Source: JAOABV01 sp039801465
GTDB lineage: Bacteria; Hydrothermota; Tepidihabitantia; Tepidihabitantales; CAIPLT01
DNA length: 64,000 nucleotides
Assembly: GCA_039801465.1 (NCBI GenBank)
Contig: JBDRUT010000004.1
Span: forward strand, 62,001 to 126,000
Direction of reading: 5' to 3'
Shown here: in pieces, positions 23,236-32,740 of the stretch
How the letters are laid out: each line of letters begins with the position of its first letter
Numbering within the stretch: the stretch's first letter is position 1
The notes under the pieces: model-generated
Told to the model about the DNA's origin: nothing
The model's database searches: none
What the model saw: the letters and a program-made list of their open reading frames with translations, nothing else
Made by a program: the position numbers and the translations under genes

Positions 23236-23337
23236 GATTCTCATTGTAGATACATAATTATTCGTCCTAAAAGTGGCGATGTTTTTTTTGATTTTTATTT
23301 TTAGAATCAGATAAATAGAAGGTGGCATATTGAAGTT

Positions 23338-25239
23338 ATGATGATTAAAGTGAAAGTTGGCGAAAGGATTTTGTCTGTGCCTGCAGGTAAAACTGCTTCT
23401 GAAATTATCACCGACCCTAAGGCATTGGCGGTAAAGGTTGATAATAGTATTGTTGATTTGTCGTTTCCACTTGAATCAGATTGTGAAATTAGTCCGGTTT
23501 ATTTTGATTCGGCTGAAGGCAAAGCGATTTTTTGGCATTCTTCCGCACATTTAATGGCACATGCGGTAAAATTGTTATATCCGGATGTAAAATTAGCAAT
23601 CGGACCAGCAATTGACCAAGGATTCTATTATGATTTTGATGCTCAGTTTACTTTTACTGAACAGGATTTGCTAAAGATTGAACAAAAGATGAAGGAACTG
23701 GTTGATATGCATCTTGTTATTAAACATAATTTTCTGTCTCGGTCTGAAGCCATAAAATATTTTCAAGAACATAATGAACCTTATAAACTGGAAATTCTTA
23801 ATGAAGTCACTGACGATAAAATTTCGGTTTATGACCAGAATGGTTTTCGGGATTTATGTTTAGGACCACATTTGCCAAATACTGGTCTGATACGAGCATT
23901 TAAGTTGTTATCAGTTGCTGGTGCCTATTGGAAAGGCGATGAAAAAAATCCGATGCTACAACGAATCTATGGTATTTCTTTTCCAACTCAAGAAGAACTT
24001 GATAATTATTTAGCAAGACTGGAAGATGCAAAACGACGAGACCACCGAAAGTTAGGTCCGCAATTGGGCTATTTCCTTTTTTCTGAAGAACTCGGTCCTG
24101 GTCTGATGCTTTGGCAACCAAAAGGCGGTATGCTTCGTCGAATTATTGAAGAATATTGGATTGATTTGCATCTGAAATCCGGTTATCAAATAGTTTATAC
24201 TCCACATATTGCTCGTGGACATCTTTGGGAAACATCCGGACATTTTGCATATTATAAAGAAAATATGTTTACGCTGATGGTTGAGAAAGAAGAATATGCT
24301 TTGAAACCAATGAACTGTCCGGGTCATATCTTAATTTATCAGTCACATGTTCGGAGTTATCGCGAATTACCAATTCGTTATGCGGAATTAGGCACGGTTT
24401 ATCGGAATGAACGGTCTGGGGTGATGCATGGCGCTTTACGGGTAAGAGGTTTTACCCAAGATGACGCGCATATTTTCTGTACACCGGAACAAATAGAAGA
24501 TGAAATCTATTCAACACTACAACTTGCCTTAAAGATTATGGGTGATTTTGGATTCAGGGATTTTAATATTGATTTATCCCTTCGCGACCCAAAACATATA
24601 GAAAAATATGTTGGCACGGATGAACAATGGCATATGGCAGAACAGGCATTGATAAAAGCCTTAGATAAATCTGGTCTCAGTTATACTAAAAAAGAAGGCG
24701 AAGCAACTTTCTACGCGCCGAAAATTGATATTAAATTGTTAGATAGTTTAGGTCGAGAATGGCAGTGTCCGACAATCCAATTTGATTTTAATCTTCCCAC
24801 CAGATTTAATCTTTATTTTATGGGCGCAGATGGTCACCATCATACTCCATTTATGATTCATCGGGCTATTTTAGGTGCATTAGAACGCTTTTTGGGAATT
24901 TTAATTGAACATTATGCCGGTGCATTGCCGGTGTGGCTTAGTCCTTATCAAGTCTCAGTACTTACCATTACAGAAAAAGAAGTTGATTATGCCCAAGAAG
25001 TTGTGCGCCAATTAAAAGAAAATAATATTAGAGTTATTTGTAATTATCAAAACGAAAAGATAAGTTATAAAATCGGTGAAGCCGAGCGTGAAAAAATTCC
25101 GTATATCCTTATTATCGGTAAACGCGAAGTTGAAAATAACACGGTCTCATTACGTAAACGACATCAAGGTGATTTAGGCAGTAGTAATTTAGAAAATATC
25201 ATTCTACAAATTAAACAAGATGTTCAGATGAAAAGATGA
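23338..25239 (+). CDS. thrS: Threonyl-tRNA synthetase
   Basis: This 633-aa class II synthetase charges tRNA-Thr. Domain order is complete: TGS domain (1-60), editing domain with HSSAHLMAHAV (about 68-78) and the CLGPH segment (about 179-183), catalytic core with MNCPGHILIYQSHVRSYREL and the RNERSGVMHGALRVRGFTQD motif, and a C-terminal anticodon-binding domain from about 535. Two consecutive ATGs (23338, 23341) are possible starts and neither has a strong ribosome site. It heads the translation-gene cluster thrS-infC-rpmI-rplT-pheS. Confidence 0.97.
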   Translation: MMIKVKVGERILSVPAGKTASEIITDPKALAVKVDNSIVDLSFPLESDCEISPVYFDSAEGKAIFWHSSAHLMAHAVKLLYPDVKLAIGPAIDQGFYYDFDAQFTFTEQDLLKIEQKMKELVDMHLVIKHNFLSRSEAIKYFQEHNEPYKLEILNEVTDDKISVYDQNGFRDLCLGPHLPNTGLIRAFKLLSVAGAYWKGDEKNPMLQRIYGISFPTQEELDNYLARLEDAKRRDHRKLGPQLGYFLFSEELGPGLMLWQPKGGMLRRIIEEYWIDLHLKSGYQIVYTPHIARGHLWETSGHFAYYKENMFTLMVEKEEYALKPMNCPGHILIYQSHVRSYRELPIRYAELGTVYRNERSGVMHGALRVRGFTQDDAHIFCTPEQIEDEIYSTLQLALKIMGDFGFRDFNIDLSLRDPKHIEKYVGTDEQWHMAEQALIKALDKSGLSYTKKEGEATFYAPKIDIKLLDSLGREWQCPTIQFDFNLPTRFNLYFMGADGHHHTPFMIHRAILGALERFLGILIEHYAGALPVWLSPYQVSVLTITEKEVDYAQEVVRQLKENNIRVICNYQNEKISYKIGEAEREKIPYILIIGKREVENNTVSLRKRHQGDLGSSNLENIILQIKQDVQMKR

Positions 25240-25385
25240 TGGCACTAAAGCACAAAGCAACAAATTTAACACAATCTTGAATTGAAGCAATGATTACTAA
25301 GAAACAATATAATGCCGATTTAGTAAAAATCTGTGAAAACAATAATTTCAAAAAACTTAAATAAAATTTATTAGCGAGGTGATTT

Positions 25386-25904
25386 ATTCGAGATAATATA
25401 CCAAGAGCCAATGAAAAAATTCGTGCCCATTTTGTTCGGGTAATTGGTGCAGATAAAAAAATGATTGGCATATTACCGTTACAAGAGGCTTTACGATTGG
25501 CACGAGCCCAGGGATTAGATTTAGTCGAACTGCAACCAAATGCGGACCCGCCAGTTTGTGGTATTATGGATTTGGGCAAATATCTGTATGAATTGAAAAC
25601 CAAAGCAAAAGAAATTAAGAAAAAACAGCACACGACTAATGTTAGAGAAATGAGATTTTCAATGAAAATTAATGAGAATGATTATCAGGTAAAATTAAAA
25701 AAAATTAAAGAATTTCTTGCAGAACGCACCCGGGTGAGAGTTCTATTGCCATTACGTGGTCGAGAGGTTCTCCATAAGAATCTAGCAATGAATGTTATTC
25801 AACGATTAGTTGAAGATTTGAAGGATTATGCAACTACTGAAGGTGCACCTAAAGTTTCAGGTGAAGGGCGACAAATTATTCAAATAATGTTAATACCCAA
25901 ATAA
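25386..25904 (+). CDS. infC: Translation initiation factor IF-3, ATT start
   Basis: The conserved IF-3 N-terminus (RDNIPRANEKIRAHFVRVIG) is only obtained from ATT 25386, 4 nt after the GAGGTG ribosome site (25376-25381). The first in-frame ATG (25461) would delete it. The result is 172 aa with the normal two domains: an N-domain with IGILPLQEALRLARAQGLDL and a C-domain with MRFSMKINENDYQVKLKKI and VLLPLRGRE. An AUU start is the known device for infC autoregulation in other bacteria. It lies 146 bp after thrS and leads rpmI-rplT. Confidence 0.96.
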   Translation: MRDNIPRANEKIRAHFVRVIGADKKMIGILPLQEALRLARAQGLDLVELQPNADPPVCGIMDLGKYLYELKTKAKEIKKKQHTTNVREMRFSMKINENDYQVKLKKIKEFLAERTRVRVLLPLRGREVLHKNLAMNVIQRLVEDLKDYATTEGAPKVSGEGRQIIQIMLIPK

Positions 25905-26014
25905 GGATTTTCTAATTCTATGCGATGTGCGCTTGACTGTCACCTAAAATTAAATGAGAGAAATGAGTTATTCTAATAATAGTTACTGGATTATACTTTA
26001 GAGTAGGAGAAGAT

Positions 26015-26209
26015 ATGAAATTAAAGACTTTAAGTTCGTTAAAAAAAAGAGTAAAAATTACTGCTAAAGGGAAAATAAGTAGGCGGAAATCCGGTAAAAG
26101 CCATCTGCTAAGTTCCAAATCAAGAAAACGCAAACGGATACTTTCTAAGGCATCAATTGTTGATAAATCTTATGAAAAGAAATTGAAGCGACTTCTGCCT
26201 TATGCCTGA
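26015..26209 (+). CDS. rpmI: 50S ribosomal protein L35
   Basis: The 64-aa, very basic product matches L35: MKLKTLSSLKKRVKITAKGK, then KSHLLSSKSRKRKRIL and a short C-terminal helix. It belongs to the large ribosomal subunit. GGAGAAGAT precedes ATG 26015. It is in the standard position between infC and rplT. Confidence 0.95.
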   Translation: MKLKTLSSLKKRVKITAKGKISRRKSGKSHLLSSKSRKRKRILSKASIVDKSYEKKLKRLLPYA

Positions 26210-26341
26210 AACTCAAATTTATGATTTTAGCATAGAGAGGTAAAAGTCTGTGAATTATCTAAGATATGTATTTTTAAAATTAATAAATATTTTTGATAAA
26301 GAGTCAAAACAATCGCGGTCAATGCGACCAAGGAGTAGAAT

Positions 26342-26713
26342 ATGCCAAGAGTAACAACTGGTCCAGCAACACGAAAGCGTAGAAAAAAATGGCTCAAACG
26401 GGCTAAGGGCTACTGGGGCGCAAAATCAAAACTCTATAAAACCGCCCGATTGCAAGTGATGAAAGCATTGCAATCAGCATATCGAGAACGTAAACGTAAA
26501 AAGAGAACCTTTCGGTCTCTGTGGATTGTAAGAATTAATGCAGCTCTAAAACCACACAATCTAAGTTATAGTAAATTCATTAACGGCTTAAAATTAGCCG
26601 GTATCGAGCTTAATCGTAAATCGCTTTCCGAAATAGCAGTGCGAAGCCCGGAAGAATTTAACCAAATCGTCGCTCTGGTAAAATCACAAATCGAAAAGAC
26701 TAAAACTTCATAA
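26342..26713 (+). CDS. rplT: 50S ribosomal protein L20
   Basis: The 123-aa product has the L20 sequence: MPRVTTGPATRKRRKKWLKR, then AKGYWGAKSKLYKTARLQV and ALQSAYRERKRKKRTFR, with WIVRINAALKPHNLSYSKFI in the C-domain. L20 is an early 23S rRNA-binding assembly protein and autoregulates this operon in other bacteria. GGTC/GACC (26318-26330) forms a small stem directly before AAGGAG (26330-26335) upstream of ATG 26342, which could modulate initiation. The 132-bp gap from rpmI is longer than usual. Confidence 0.96.
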   Translation: MPRVTTGPATRKRRKKWLKRAKGYWGAKSKLYKTARLQVMKALQSAYRERKRKKRTFRSLWIVRINAALKPHNLSYSKFINGLKLAGIELNRKSLSEIAVRSPEEFNQIVALVKSQIEKTKTS

Positions 26714-26792
26714 TCCTGATATGAATTTCTTAAGATTGTTGACACATAAAAAATAAAAATTCTTGTGCTAACTCGATAATCAAAAATATTAT

Positions 26793-27803
26793 ATGGACCT
26801 TGAGAAGATTAAACAATCTGCTGAACAAGCTCTGCAAGATGTTAAATCACTTGCTGACTTAGAACAAATTCGTATAAAATACTTAGGACGGAAAGGTATA
26901 ATTACACTTTTTCTGCGAGAACTCGGACAATTACCAATTGAAGAACGCCGAATTAAAGGTGAATTGGCTAATCGGATTAAACAAGAATTAACTCAACTAA
27001 TTGATGATAAAAAAACTGAACTACAAATTCAGGAAGAGATTAAGAAATCTCAAAAACGCATTGATTTAACATTACCGGGTAAAAAGACATTTTTAGGGTA
27101 TAAACATCCGATTACCAAAGTATTAGAAGAAATTATCCAGATCTTCGTCGGCATGGGATTTGAGGAAAAACTCGGTCCAGAAGTAGAAACAGAATGGTAT
27201 AATTATACTGCTTTAAATTTTCCCGAAGAGCATCCTGCTCGCGATCAGATTGCTTGTTTCTACTTAATTGAGAATTATCTTTTACGAAGTCATACTTCAC
27301 CGGTTCAAATTCGGGTAATGGAAAAAGCGACGCCACCAATAAGAATTATTGCACCTGGTAGAGTTTTTCGACCGGATGATTTTGATGCTTCGCATTCGCC
27401 GGTCTTCCATCAAGTAGAAGGTCTATTTGTTGATGAAAATGTTAGTATCGCAGAGTTAAAAGGCACTTTAGAAAAGTTCTGTCAAAAAATGTTCGGTTCG
27501 GATATTAAAGTAAGATTTACTCCTTCGTATTTTCCGTTTACTGAGCCGAGTGCTGAAGTTGCCATCTCGTGCGTGATTTGTGATGGACAAGGTTGTAAAA
27601 CCTGTAAGAACACCGGCTGGCTGGAAATTCTTGGTGCCGGTATGGTGCATCCGGCAGTATTTTCTGCAGTCGGTTATGACCCATTAAAATATACCGGTTA
27701 TGCATTTGGTATGGGTGTAGAACGCATTGCAATGATAAAATATCGGATTGACGACCTCAGACTATTTTACGAGAATGACATTCGTTTCATTAGTCAATTC
27801 TAA
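26793..27803 (+). CDS. pheS: Phenylalanyl-tRNA synthetase alpha subunit
   Basis: The 336-aa subunit has an N-terminal coiled-coil (1-85) and a class II catalytic core with TSPVQIRVM, motif 2 in RVFRPDDFDASHSPVFHQVE, and motif 3 GMGVERIAMIKYRIDDLR. A CVICDGQGCKTC segment lies within the core. The partner beta subunit (pheT), which normally follows directly, is absent; apgM is the next gene. Since PheS needs PheT for activity, pheT must lie elsewhere in the genome. TTGACA occurs upstream at 26739-26744. Confidence 0.96.
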   Translation: MDLEKIKQSAEQALQDVKSLADLEQIRIKYLGRKGIITLFLRELGQLPIEERRIKGELANRIKQELTQLIDDKKTELQIQEEIKKSQKRIDLTLPGKKTFLGYKHPITKVLEEIIQIFVGMGFEEKLGPEVETEWYNYTALNFPEEHPARDQIACFYLIENYLLRSHTSPVQIRVMEKATPPIRIIAPGRVFRPDDFDASHSPVFHQVEGLFVDENVSIAELKGTLEKFCQKMFGSDIKVRFTPSYFPFTEPSAEVAISCVICDGQGCKTCKNTGWLEILGAGMVHPAVFSAVGYDPLKYTGYAFGMGVERIAMIKYRIDDLRLFYENDIRFISQF

Positions 27804-27929
27804 TCTCATTCGGTATTAATTATTAGTCACAGATGAATAATTTTCTAAAATCACTTTCACAACAGATTATTCATTACGCAGTTTTAATCATATCTTTGTT
27901 TATTTAGTTAGCGTACAAGGACTAATCCT

Positions 27930-29123
27930 ATGGAGTTTCTAAAATCAATTTTTACACCGAATCAAAAGAAAATTTTATTAATTGTCATTGATGGATTAGG
28001 TGGACTACCAATCCAAGACAAGACCGAACTGGAAACGGCTAAGACGCCCAATCTTAATAAGTTGGCTAAAAATAGTAGTTTAGGTTTAACTATTCCGGTT
28101 GATTATGGCATCACACCAGGTAGTGGACCAGCACATTTAGCACTGTTTGGTTATGACCCAATTAAATATCAGATTGGTCGTGGTATTTTAGAAGCATTAG
28201 GAGTTGGTTTGGAAATCGGACCAGATGATTTGTGCGTTCGAGCAAATTTTGCTACAATCCAAAACGGAGTTATTGTTGACCGACGAGCCGGAAGAATTTC
28301 TACAGAAGAGAACCAAAGAATCTGCGTAAAATTATCTGAAAAAATTAAAAAGATTGAAGATGTTGAAATTATCATTCGACCGGGTAAAGAACACCGATTA
28401 GTTGTTGTATTTCGTGGAAAAGATTTAAGTTCAGACTTAAGTGAATCTGACCCGCAGAAAGAAGGTAAGGCACCCTTAAAAATTTCTGCGATTTCACCCC
28501 AAGCAAGCCGAAGCGAAAAAATTGTTAATCTTTTTATCCACCAAGTTGCCGAGTTGCTAAAAGATGAACCTAAAGCCAATTATATGTTATTACGGGGTTT
28601 TGCGCATAATCCCAATCTTGAACCGATGGGTAGTCTTTATCCAATTACACCCGCAGCAATTGCCACTTATCCAATGTATAAAGGTATTGCCAGATTGGTT
28701 GGAATGAAAGTATTAGCATCAGGTGAGACCTGGGAATCAGAAATTGAAACTTTGAGCAAAAACTTCAATGAGTTTGATTTCTTTTATCTCCATTTCAAAG
28801 AAGTCGATATGAAAGGCGAAGATGGTGACTTTGACGGCAAAGTTAAATTGATAGAAAAATTTGATACGCTGTTACCTTCAATTCTAAAACACAACTTTGA
28901 TGTTATTGCCATAACCTCTGACCATTCAACACCAGCAGTACTTAAAGGGCATTCTTGGCATCCGAATCCGTTCTTGCTTTATTCCGAGAATTCTCGCAAA
29001 GACGATTATGATAAATTTTCTGAGAAGAATTGTGCTAAAGGTAGTCTTGGAATATTCCCCCAAACCAAAGTAATGCCATTATTATTAGCTCATAGCCTAA
29101 AACTAAAAAAATTCGGTGCTTAA
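27930..29123 (+). CDS. apgM: 2,3-bisphosphoglycerate-independent phosphoglycerate mutase, ApgM type
   Basis: The 397-aa enzyme interconverts 3- and 2-phosphoglycerate in glycolysis. It is the archaeal-type short iPGM of the alkaline phosphatase superfamily: LLIVIDGLGGLPIQDKTELE at the start supplies the first metal ligand, TPGSGPAHLALFGYDP the catalytic Ser region, and ITSDHSTPAVLKGHSWHPNP the second set of metal ligands. The ribosome site before ATG 27930 is weak (AAGGA). It occupies the position normally taken by pheT. Confidence 0.93.
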   Translation: MEFLKSIFTPNQKKILLIVIDGLGGLPIQDKTELETAKTPNLNKLAKNSSLGLTIPVDYGITPGSGPAHLALFGYDPIKYQIGRGILEALGVGLEIGPDDLCVRANFATIQNGVIVDRRAGRISTEENQRICVKLSEKIKKIEDVEIIIRPGKEHRLVVVFRGKDLSSDLSESDPQKEGKAPLKISAISPQASRSEKIVNLFIHQVAELLKDEPKANYMLLRGFAHNPNLEPMGSLYPITPAAIATYPMYKGIARLVGMKVLASGETWESEIETLSKNFNEFDFFYLHFKEVDMKGEDGDFDGKVKLIEKFDTLLPSILKHNFDVIAITSDHSTPAVLKGHSWHPNPFLLYSENSRKDDYDKFSEKNCAKGSLGIFPQTKVMPLLLAHSLKLKKFGA

Positions 29124-29203
29124 GTGATACTGAACCTAAAGAATTAGCAATGAAAAGATGAGTCGTAGAAACTATCCTAAAAAATTTGATTCTCAAAATA
29201 TAG

Positions 29204-29245
29204 ACCGCGGTTCGCTTTTCGCTTTCCGGTTTTATGCGGTTTTTA
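29204..29245 (+). terminator. Possible terminator between apgM and purH
   Basis: ACCGC (29204-29208) pairs with GCGGT (29236-29240) and TTTTT follows (29240-29244). The inner part is GC-richer than its surroundings and contains GCTTTTCGCTTTCCGG, which can add weak pairing. The stem is short, so termination would be partial at best. Confidence 0.35.
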
Positions 29246-29268
29246 ATTAAGAGCAGGATATTTTATAT

Positions 29269-30774
29269 ATGAAAACATCTAATCCATATCAAAAAAGGGC
29301 TATTATAAGTGTTTGGGATAAAGAAGGTGTTATCGATTTAGCAAAAGTCTTGGCTGAATTTAACATTGAGATAATTGCAACCGGTAAAACCGCTGCGTTA
29401 TTAAGAAGAGAAAAAATAAAAGTTACTGAGGTATCTGAATATACTAGTTCACCTGAAATCTTGGGTGGTCGAGTAAAAACGTTACATCCGAAAATTGCTG
29501 GTGGAATCCTTTCTTATCGTCAAGAAAAAGACATTGAACCGATTGATATGGTGGTTTGTAATCTTTATCCCTTTGAAGAATCGCTTAAGAAAAATCTGAC
29601 AGATGAACAGATGATAGAAATGATTGATATCGGTGGTGTGACTCTTCTACGCGCTGGCGCCAAAAACTATCAATATGTTACGGTGGTGCCAGATAAAAAG
29701 TTTTATCCGATGGTTATAAAGGAATTGAAAGAGACAAAAGAGATTTCTTTGGCAACACGCAAACTTTTAGCCCTGAAAACATTTGAAATTATTGCTCATT
29801 ATGACAGTGTGATTCAAGAATATTTCTACAATCAATTTCCAGCAATAAACTTTGCCGAGTATTATACTAAAACCTATATCAAATCCTTAGTCTTACGCTA
29901 TGGCGAAAATCCCCATCAGAAAGCATTTTATTATCAAGACCCTTTTACTAATTTTCAAATAAAACAGATACAAGGCAAAGAACTATCTTATAATAATCTA
30001 TTAGATTTAGATGCCGTAATATCAATCGTCAAAGATTTTTCTAAAAACACTTGTGCAATTGTAAAACATAATATTCCTTGTGGCGTTGCAACCCGAGACA
30101 ATCCCCAAGATGCCTTCTTAAATGCGTTAGAATCAGACTCCAAGTCAGCATTTGGTGGTATTGTAGGATTTAATTGTGGAGTTGACGAAGATACAGCAAA
30201 AGAGATGACGAAGATATTTTTAGAAGTCATCACCGCACCATCATTTACCCAAGAAGCATTAGCAATTCTAAAAACCAAGAAGAATTTACGGGTTATAGAG
30301 TATGTCGGTGAGATGTCTAAGATGGTAGTTCGTAACTGTTTGGGTGGGGTTTTAGTTCAAGAAAAAGATATTTTGGTTGAAAATGTTAAAGACTGGAAAA
30401 TCGTATCCGACCGGAAGCCAACACCGGAAGAGTTCTCCGAACTGGAATTTGCCTGGAAAGTTGTTAAGTTTGTTAAATCTAATGGAATTGTTCTTACAAA
30501 AAATAAAGCGACAATTGGGATTGGAGCCGGACAAACTTCAAGGATTGATGCAGTAGAAATTGCGATTAAAAAAGCCCAAGAAAAATTAACTGGTGCGGTA
30601 ATGGCATCAGATGGTTTTTTCCCATTTCGCGATTCTATTGACATTGCAGCGCAAAATAATATTAAAGCAATTATTGAACCAGGTGGTTCAGTTAATGATA
30701 AAGAAGTAATTGGAGCCGCAAATCAGCATAATATTGCATTAATATTTACTGGCATTCGGCACTTCCGACATTAA
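29269..30774 (+). CDS. purH: Bifunctional AICAR transformylase/IMP cyclohydrolase
   Basis: The 501-aa PurH catalyses the last two steps of IMP synthesis. The N-terminal MGS-like cyclohydrolase domain (1-190) has SVWDKEGVIDLAKVL, then SPEILGGRVKTLHPKI. The transformylase domain has GENPHQKAFYY, KHNIPCGVATRD (active-site Lys-His) and SDGFFPFRDSIDIAAQNNIK near the end. The length is normal. An AGCAGGA ribosome site precedes ATG 29269. It is the only purine gene here. Confidence 0.96.
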   Translation: MKTSNPYQKRAIISVWDKEGVIDLAKVLAEFNIEIIATGKTAALLRREKIKVTEVSEYTSSPEILGGRVKTLHPKIAGGILSYRQEKDIEPIDMVVCNLYPFEESLKKNLTDEQMIEMIDIGGVTLLRAGAKNYQYVTVVPDKKFYPMVIKELKETKEISLATRKLLALKTFEIIAHYDSVIQEYFYNQFPAINFAEYYTKTYIKSLVLRYGENPHQKAFYYQDPFTNFQIKQIQGKELSYNNLLDLDAVISIVKDFSKNTCAIVKHNIPCGVATRDNPQDAFLNALESDSKSAFGGIVGFNCGVDEDTAKEMTKIFLEVITAPSFTQEALAILKTKKNLRVIEYVGEMSKMVVRNCLGGVLVQEKDILVENVKDWKIVSDRKPTPEEFSELEFAWKVVKFVKSNGIVLTKNKATIGIGAGQTSRIDAVEIAIKKAQEKLTGAVMASDGFFPFRDSIDIAAQNNIKAIIEPGGSVNDKEVIGAANQHNIALIFTGIRHFRH

Positions 30775-30841
30775 GCCAAAATCTCCAAAGTCTCTATGGC
30801 AATATTCATAGGGCTCTTCTTTATTTAGAGGACAATGTTAA

Positions 30842-31354
30842 GACCGAAACTTTCCGAGTGAAGAGATATATTACTGCACATTTAATGACACATCACGGAG
30901 CGAGCCAATAAATCGTACTTAAGACTGGACACCAAAACTTGGAAATCCAGTTCATTCATCAGAGGTTGATTTGGTTTGGTTAGACTTACAGCCATCTCAA
31001 ATTTATCCCTGGAGACTTGATGTTGTCTATATGCGATTAAGTCCGGTAAGCCTTGGAAGCGAAGAGAATAAACCATCAACAATTTCTTCTGTCTCCCTAA
31101 TAATCCTTGAGACATATCCGAATCCAGCAAAATCCGCAATGCGTATCCGTTATTCATTGTCTGCTGAGGGAAAAGTCTTGCTCCAACTTTATGATATTTC
31201 AGGAAGACTTATTAAAACATTAGTTAATGAAGAAAAGAAACCCGGCAATTACGCATTAACTTTCAACACAAAGACTCTTAGTTATGGTGTCTATTTTCTC
31301 TCATTGCAGACTGAAGATAAAAGAATAATTGAAAGATTAGTGGTTGTGAAATAA
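30842..31354 (+). pseudogene. Remnant of a secreted protein with T9SS-type C-terminal domain
   Basis: A single reading frame runs from 30842 to the stop at 31354 but is interrupted by an in-frame TAA at 30920-30922, and no ATG start exists upstream. The C-terminal 80 residues are a complete secretion/sorting domain (YPNPAKSAMRIRYSLSAEGK, LYDISGRLIKTL, GNYALTF, GVYFLSL and a basic end). The part before it (DWTPKLGNP, VDLVWLDLQPSQIYPW) is probably the end of a larger exported beta-rich protein whose 5' part is gone. It is a decayed or translocated gene end. Confidence 0.65.
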
Positions 31355-31512
31355 AGATTTTTTCTTATAGACAATATTATTTAAAAAATATGATAAGATA
31401 AAGAGAAGAATAAAATGAGAGTTGAAAAAGTGACAGAAAAGCAGAATTGAGATTCCGAAACAAGTTCGGAATCACCGATAGAAAATTGTGGTAGACAAAA
31501 AGCAACACCTTA

Positions 31513-31553
31513 TGTCACCCTGAACTTGATTCAGGATAAGGTTTAGCATGACA
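31513..31553. repeat. Short TGTCA-ended palindrome, copy 4
   Basis: TGTCACCCTGAACTTGATTC is followed by CAGGATAAGGTTTAGCATG and ACA. The ends TGTCA/TGACA and the inner CCTGAACTTGATTCAGG palindrome relate it to the longer copies at 4772 and 5012. Confidence 0.6.
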
Positions 31554-31600
31554 GAAGAAGACAGAAATTCACTTTTGCAGAGTTCTATGACTTTACCGTT

Positions 31601-31656
31601 TGTCACCTGAATTTATTTCAGGGTCTTTTGAGATGCTGAATCAAGTTCAGCATGAC
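31601..31656. repeat. Short TGTCA-ended palindrome, copy 5
   Basis: TGTCACCTGAATTTATTTCA leads into GGGTCTTTTGAGATGCTG and AATCAAGTTCAGCATGAC. The GGGTCTT word is shared with copies 1 and 3. Confidence 0.55.
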
Positions 31657-32041
31657 GGAAGAAGAGAACAGCATGATAGACAAAGACCGGAATTGACTCT
31701 CGCATAGTTCTCTAAAATAAAAAAAACAAAAATTAAATACCAAAAATAAAAAATCAAAATATTAAGGCAGAAATATATAGCCTAAACATAATTTAACTTT
31801 GAAGAGATATCTGGATGTAAGATTTCAAACAAATTACCTGTTTGAGTTTCTCTTGTACCATTTCAAAAGTAATCTCATAAATAAAGAATGATATGTCTTA
31901 AAAAGAGTTTTCAAACTATTTGTCTTTTATAGATTTAGAAAGAGACTTCAAGAGATTATATTGGAAGATTTGGGCTAACTGATAAGCGACCTTGTATGCG
32001 GTATATCAGGTAACCAACCGCTTTCATTAGTCTGGGAATTG

Positions 32042-32077
32042 GTTAGCCCAGGGCTAGCCCCACCCTAGCCCCTGTCA
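32042..32077. repeat. GC-rich island, copy 2
   Basis: GTTAGCCCAGGGCTAGCCCC is followed by ACCCTAGCCCCTGTC. The palindrome GGGCTAGCCC (32051-32060) is the same core as in the island at 4519-4530. The surrounding sequence is AT-rich. Confidence 0.5.
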
Positions 32078-32189
32078 TTTTTGTAATCATTATTGCTGGT
32101 AAGTGTAATTTTCGTTGGCAAAAATAATATTAAACAAATCAATATTTTGAACAAAAGCACTGCTTAAATTTTGTTAAAATAGCATTTAA

Positions 32190-32412
32190 CTTTATAGAAT
32201 TGAGAATTCAGCGAAAGTTAATTTCTACCATTGACCTAAACGGTCTTCGAACTATTAAATAGAAATCTGCTTCGGATAACTTTATAGAATTGAGAACTCA
32301 GCAAAAATTAATTTCTACCATTGACCGAAGTGGTCTTCGAACTATTAAATAGAAATCTGTTTCAGATGAATCATCAAATTTTCTTTTGGTTTCTGTATCT
32401 TTAGAACTTTCT
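32190..32412 (-). repeat. Dispersed palindromic element, copy g, inverted with 90-bp tandem duplication
   Basis: Units of 90 bp start at 32191 and 32281 (TTTATAGAATTGAGAA). Read on the minus strand from 32410, the arm GTTCTAAAGATACAGAAACC, TGATGATTCATC, a core with TTCTATTTAATAG and then CGGTCAATGGTAGAAATTAA reproduce the order of copy a. Copies of this element thus occur in both orientations. Confidence 0.6.
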
Positions 32413-32740
32413 TTTATAGAGTTTTGACAAATATTTCTTACAAGAGACCTCAAACTAGTCTTGATTACATAGATATTTTATTGGTACCAACGATAAAACT
32501 ATTGATTTTTCGTTGTCGTAATTATGCTTTTAATTGCTAGAATCAATAAAAACAACTTTTTTCAGAAGTTTCTTATAAAAATCGGTATTATCTTCTCGAA
32601 CACCATATAAACTACATAGTCTTAAACCTTATTTAGTGTAATTAATAATCTCAAATTAGATTCAATGCTTCTATATGTAGTATATTTAACTTCAAAACAC
32701 TACATATAGACTAATAACATTAAATATCTAATGATTTCTA

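Larger units (their letters stand above)
22819..23337. other. 519-bp intergenic region upstream of thrS
   Basis: No gene is seen. It contains a copy of part of the 125-bp repeat (22911-22965), one core unit of the dispersed element (22974-23015), an inverted core-less copy f of that element (23093-23180) and the thrS promoter (23207-23235). Confidence 0.7.
31355..32740. other. 1.4-kb intergenic region rich in short repeats
   Basis: No gene is supported. The region carries a strong hairpin (GATTCCGAA 31451-31459/TTCGGAATC 31465-31473), two short TGTCA-ended palindromes (31513-31553, 31601-31656), a GC island (32042-32077) and an inverted dispersed element with a 90-bp tandem duplication (32190-32412). 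The remainder is AT-rich and featureless up to the promoter at 32741. Confidence 0.65.
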
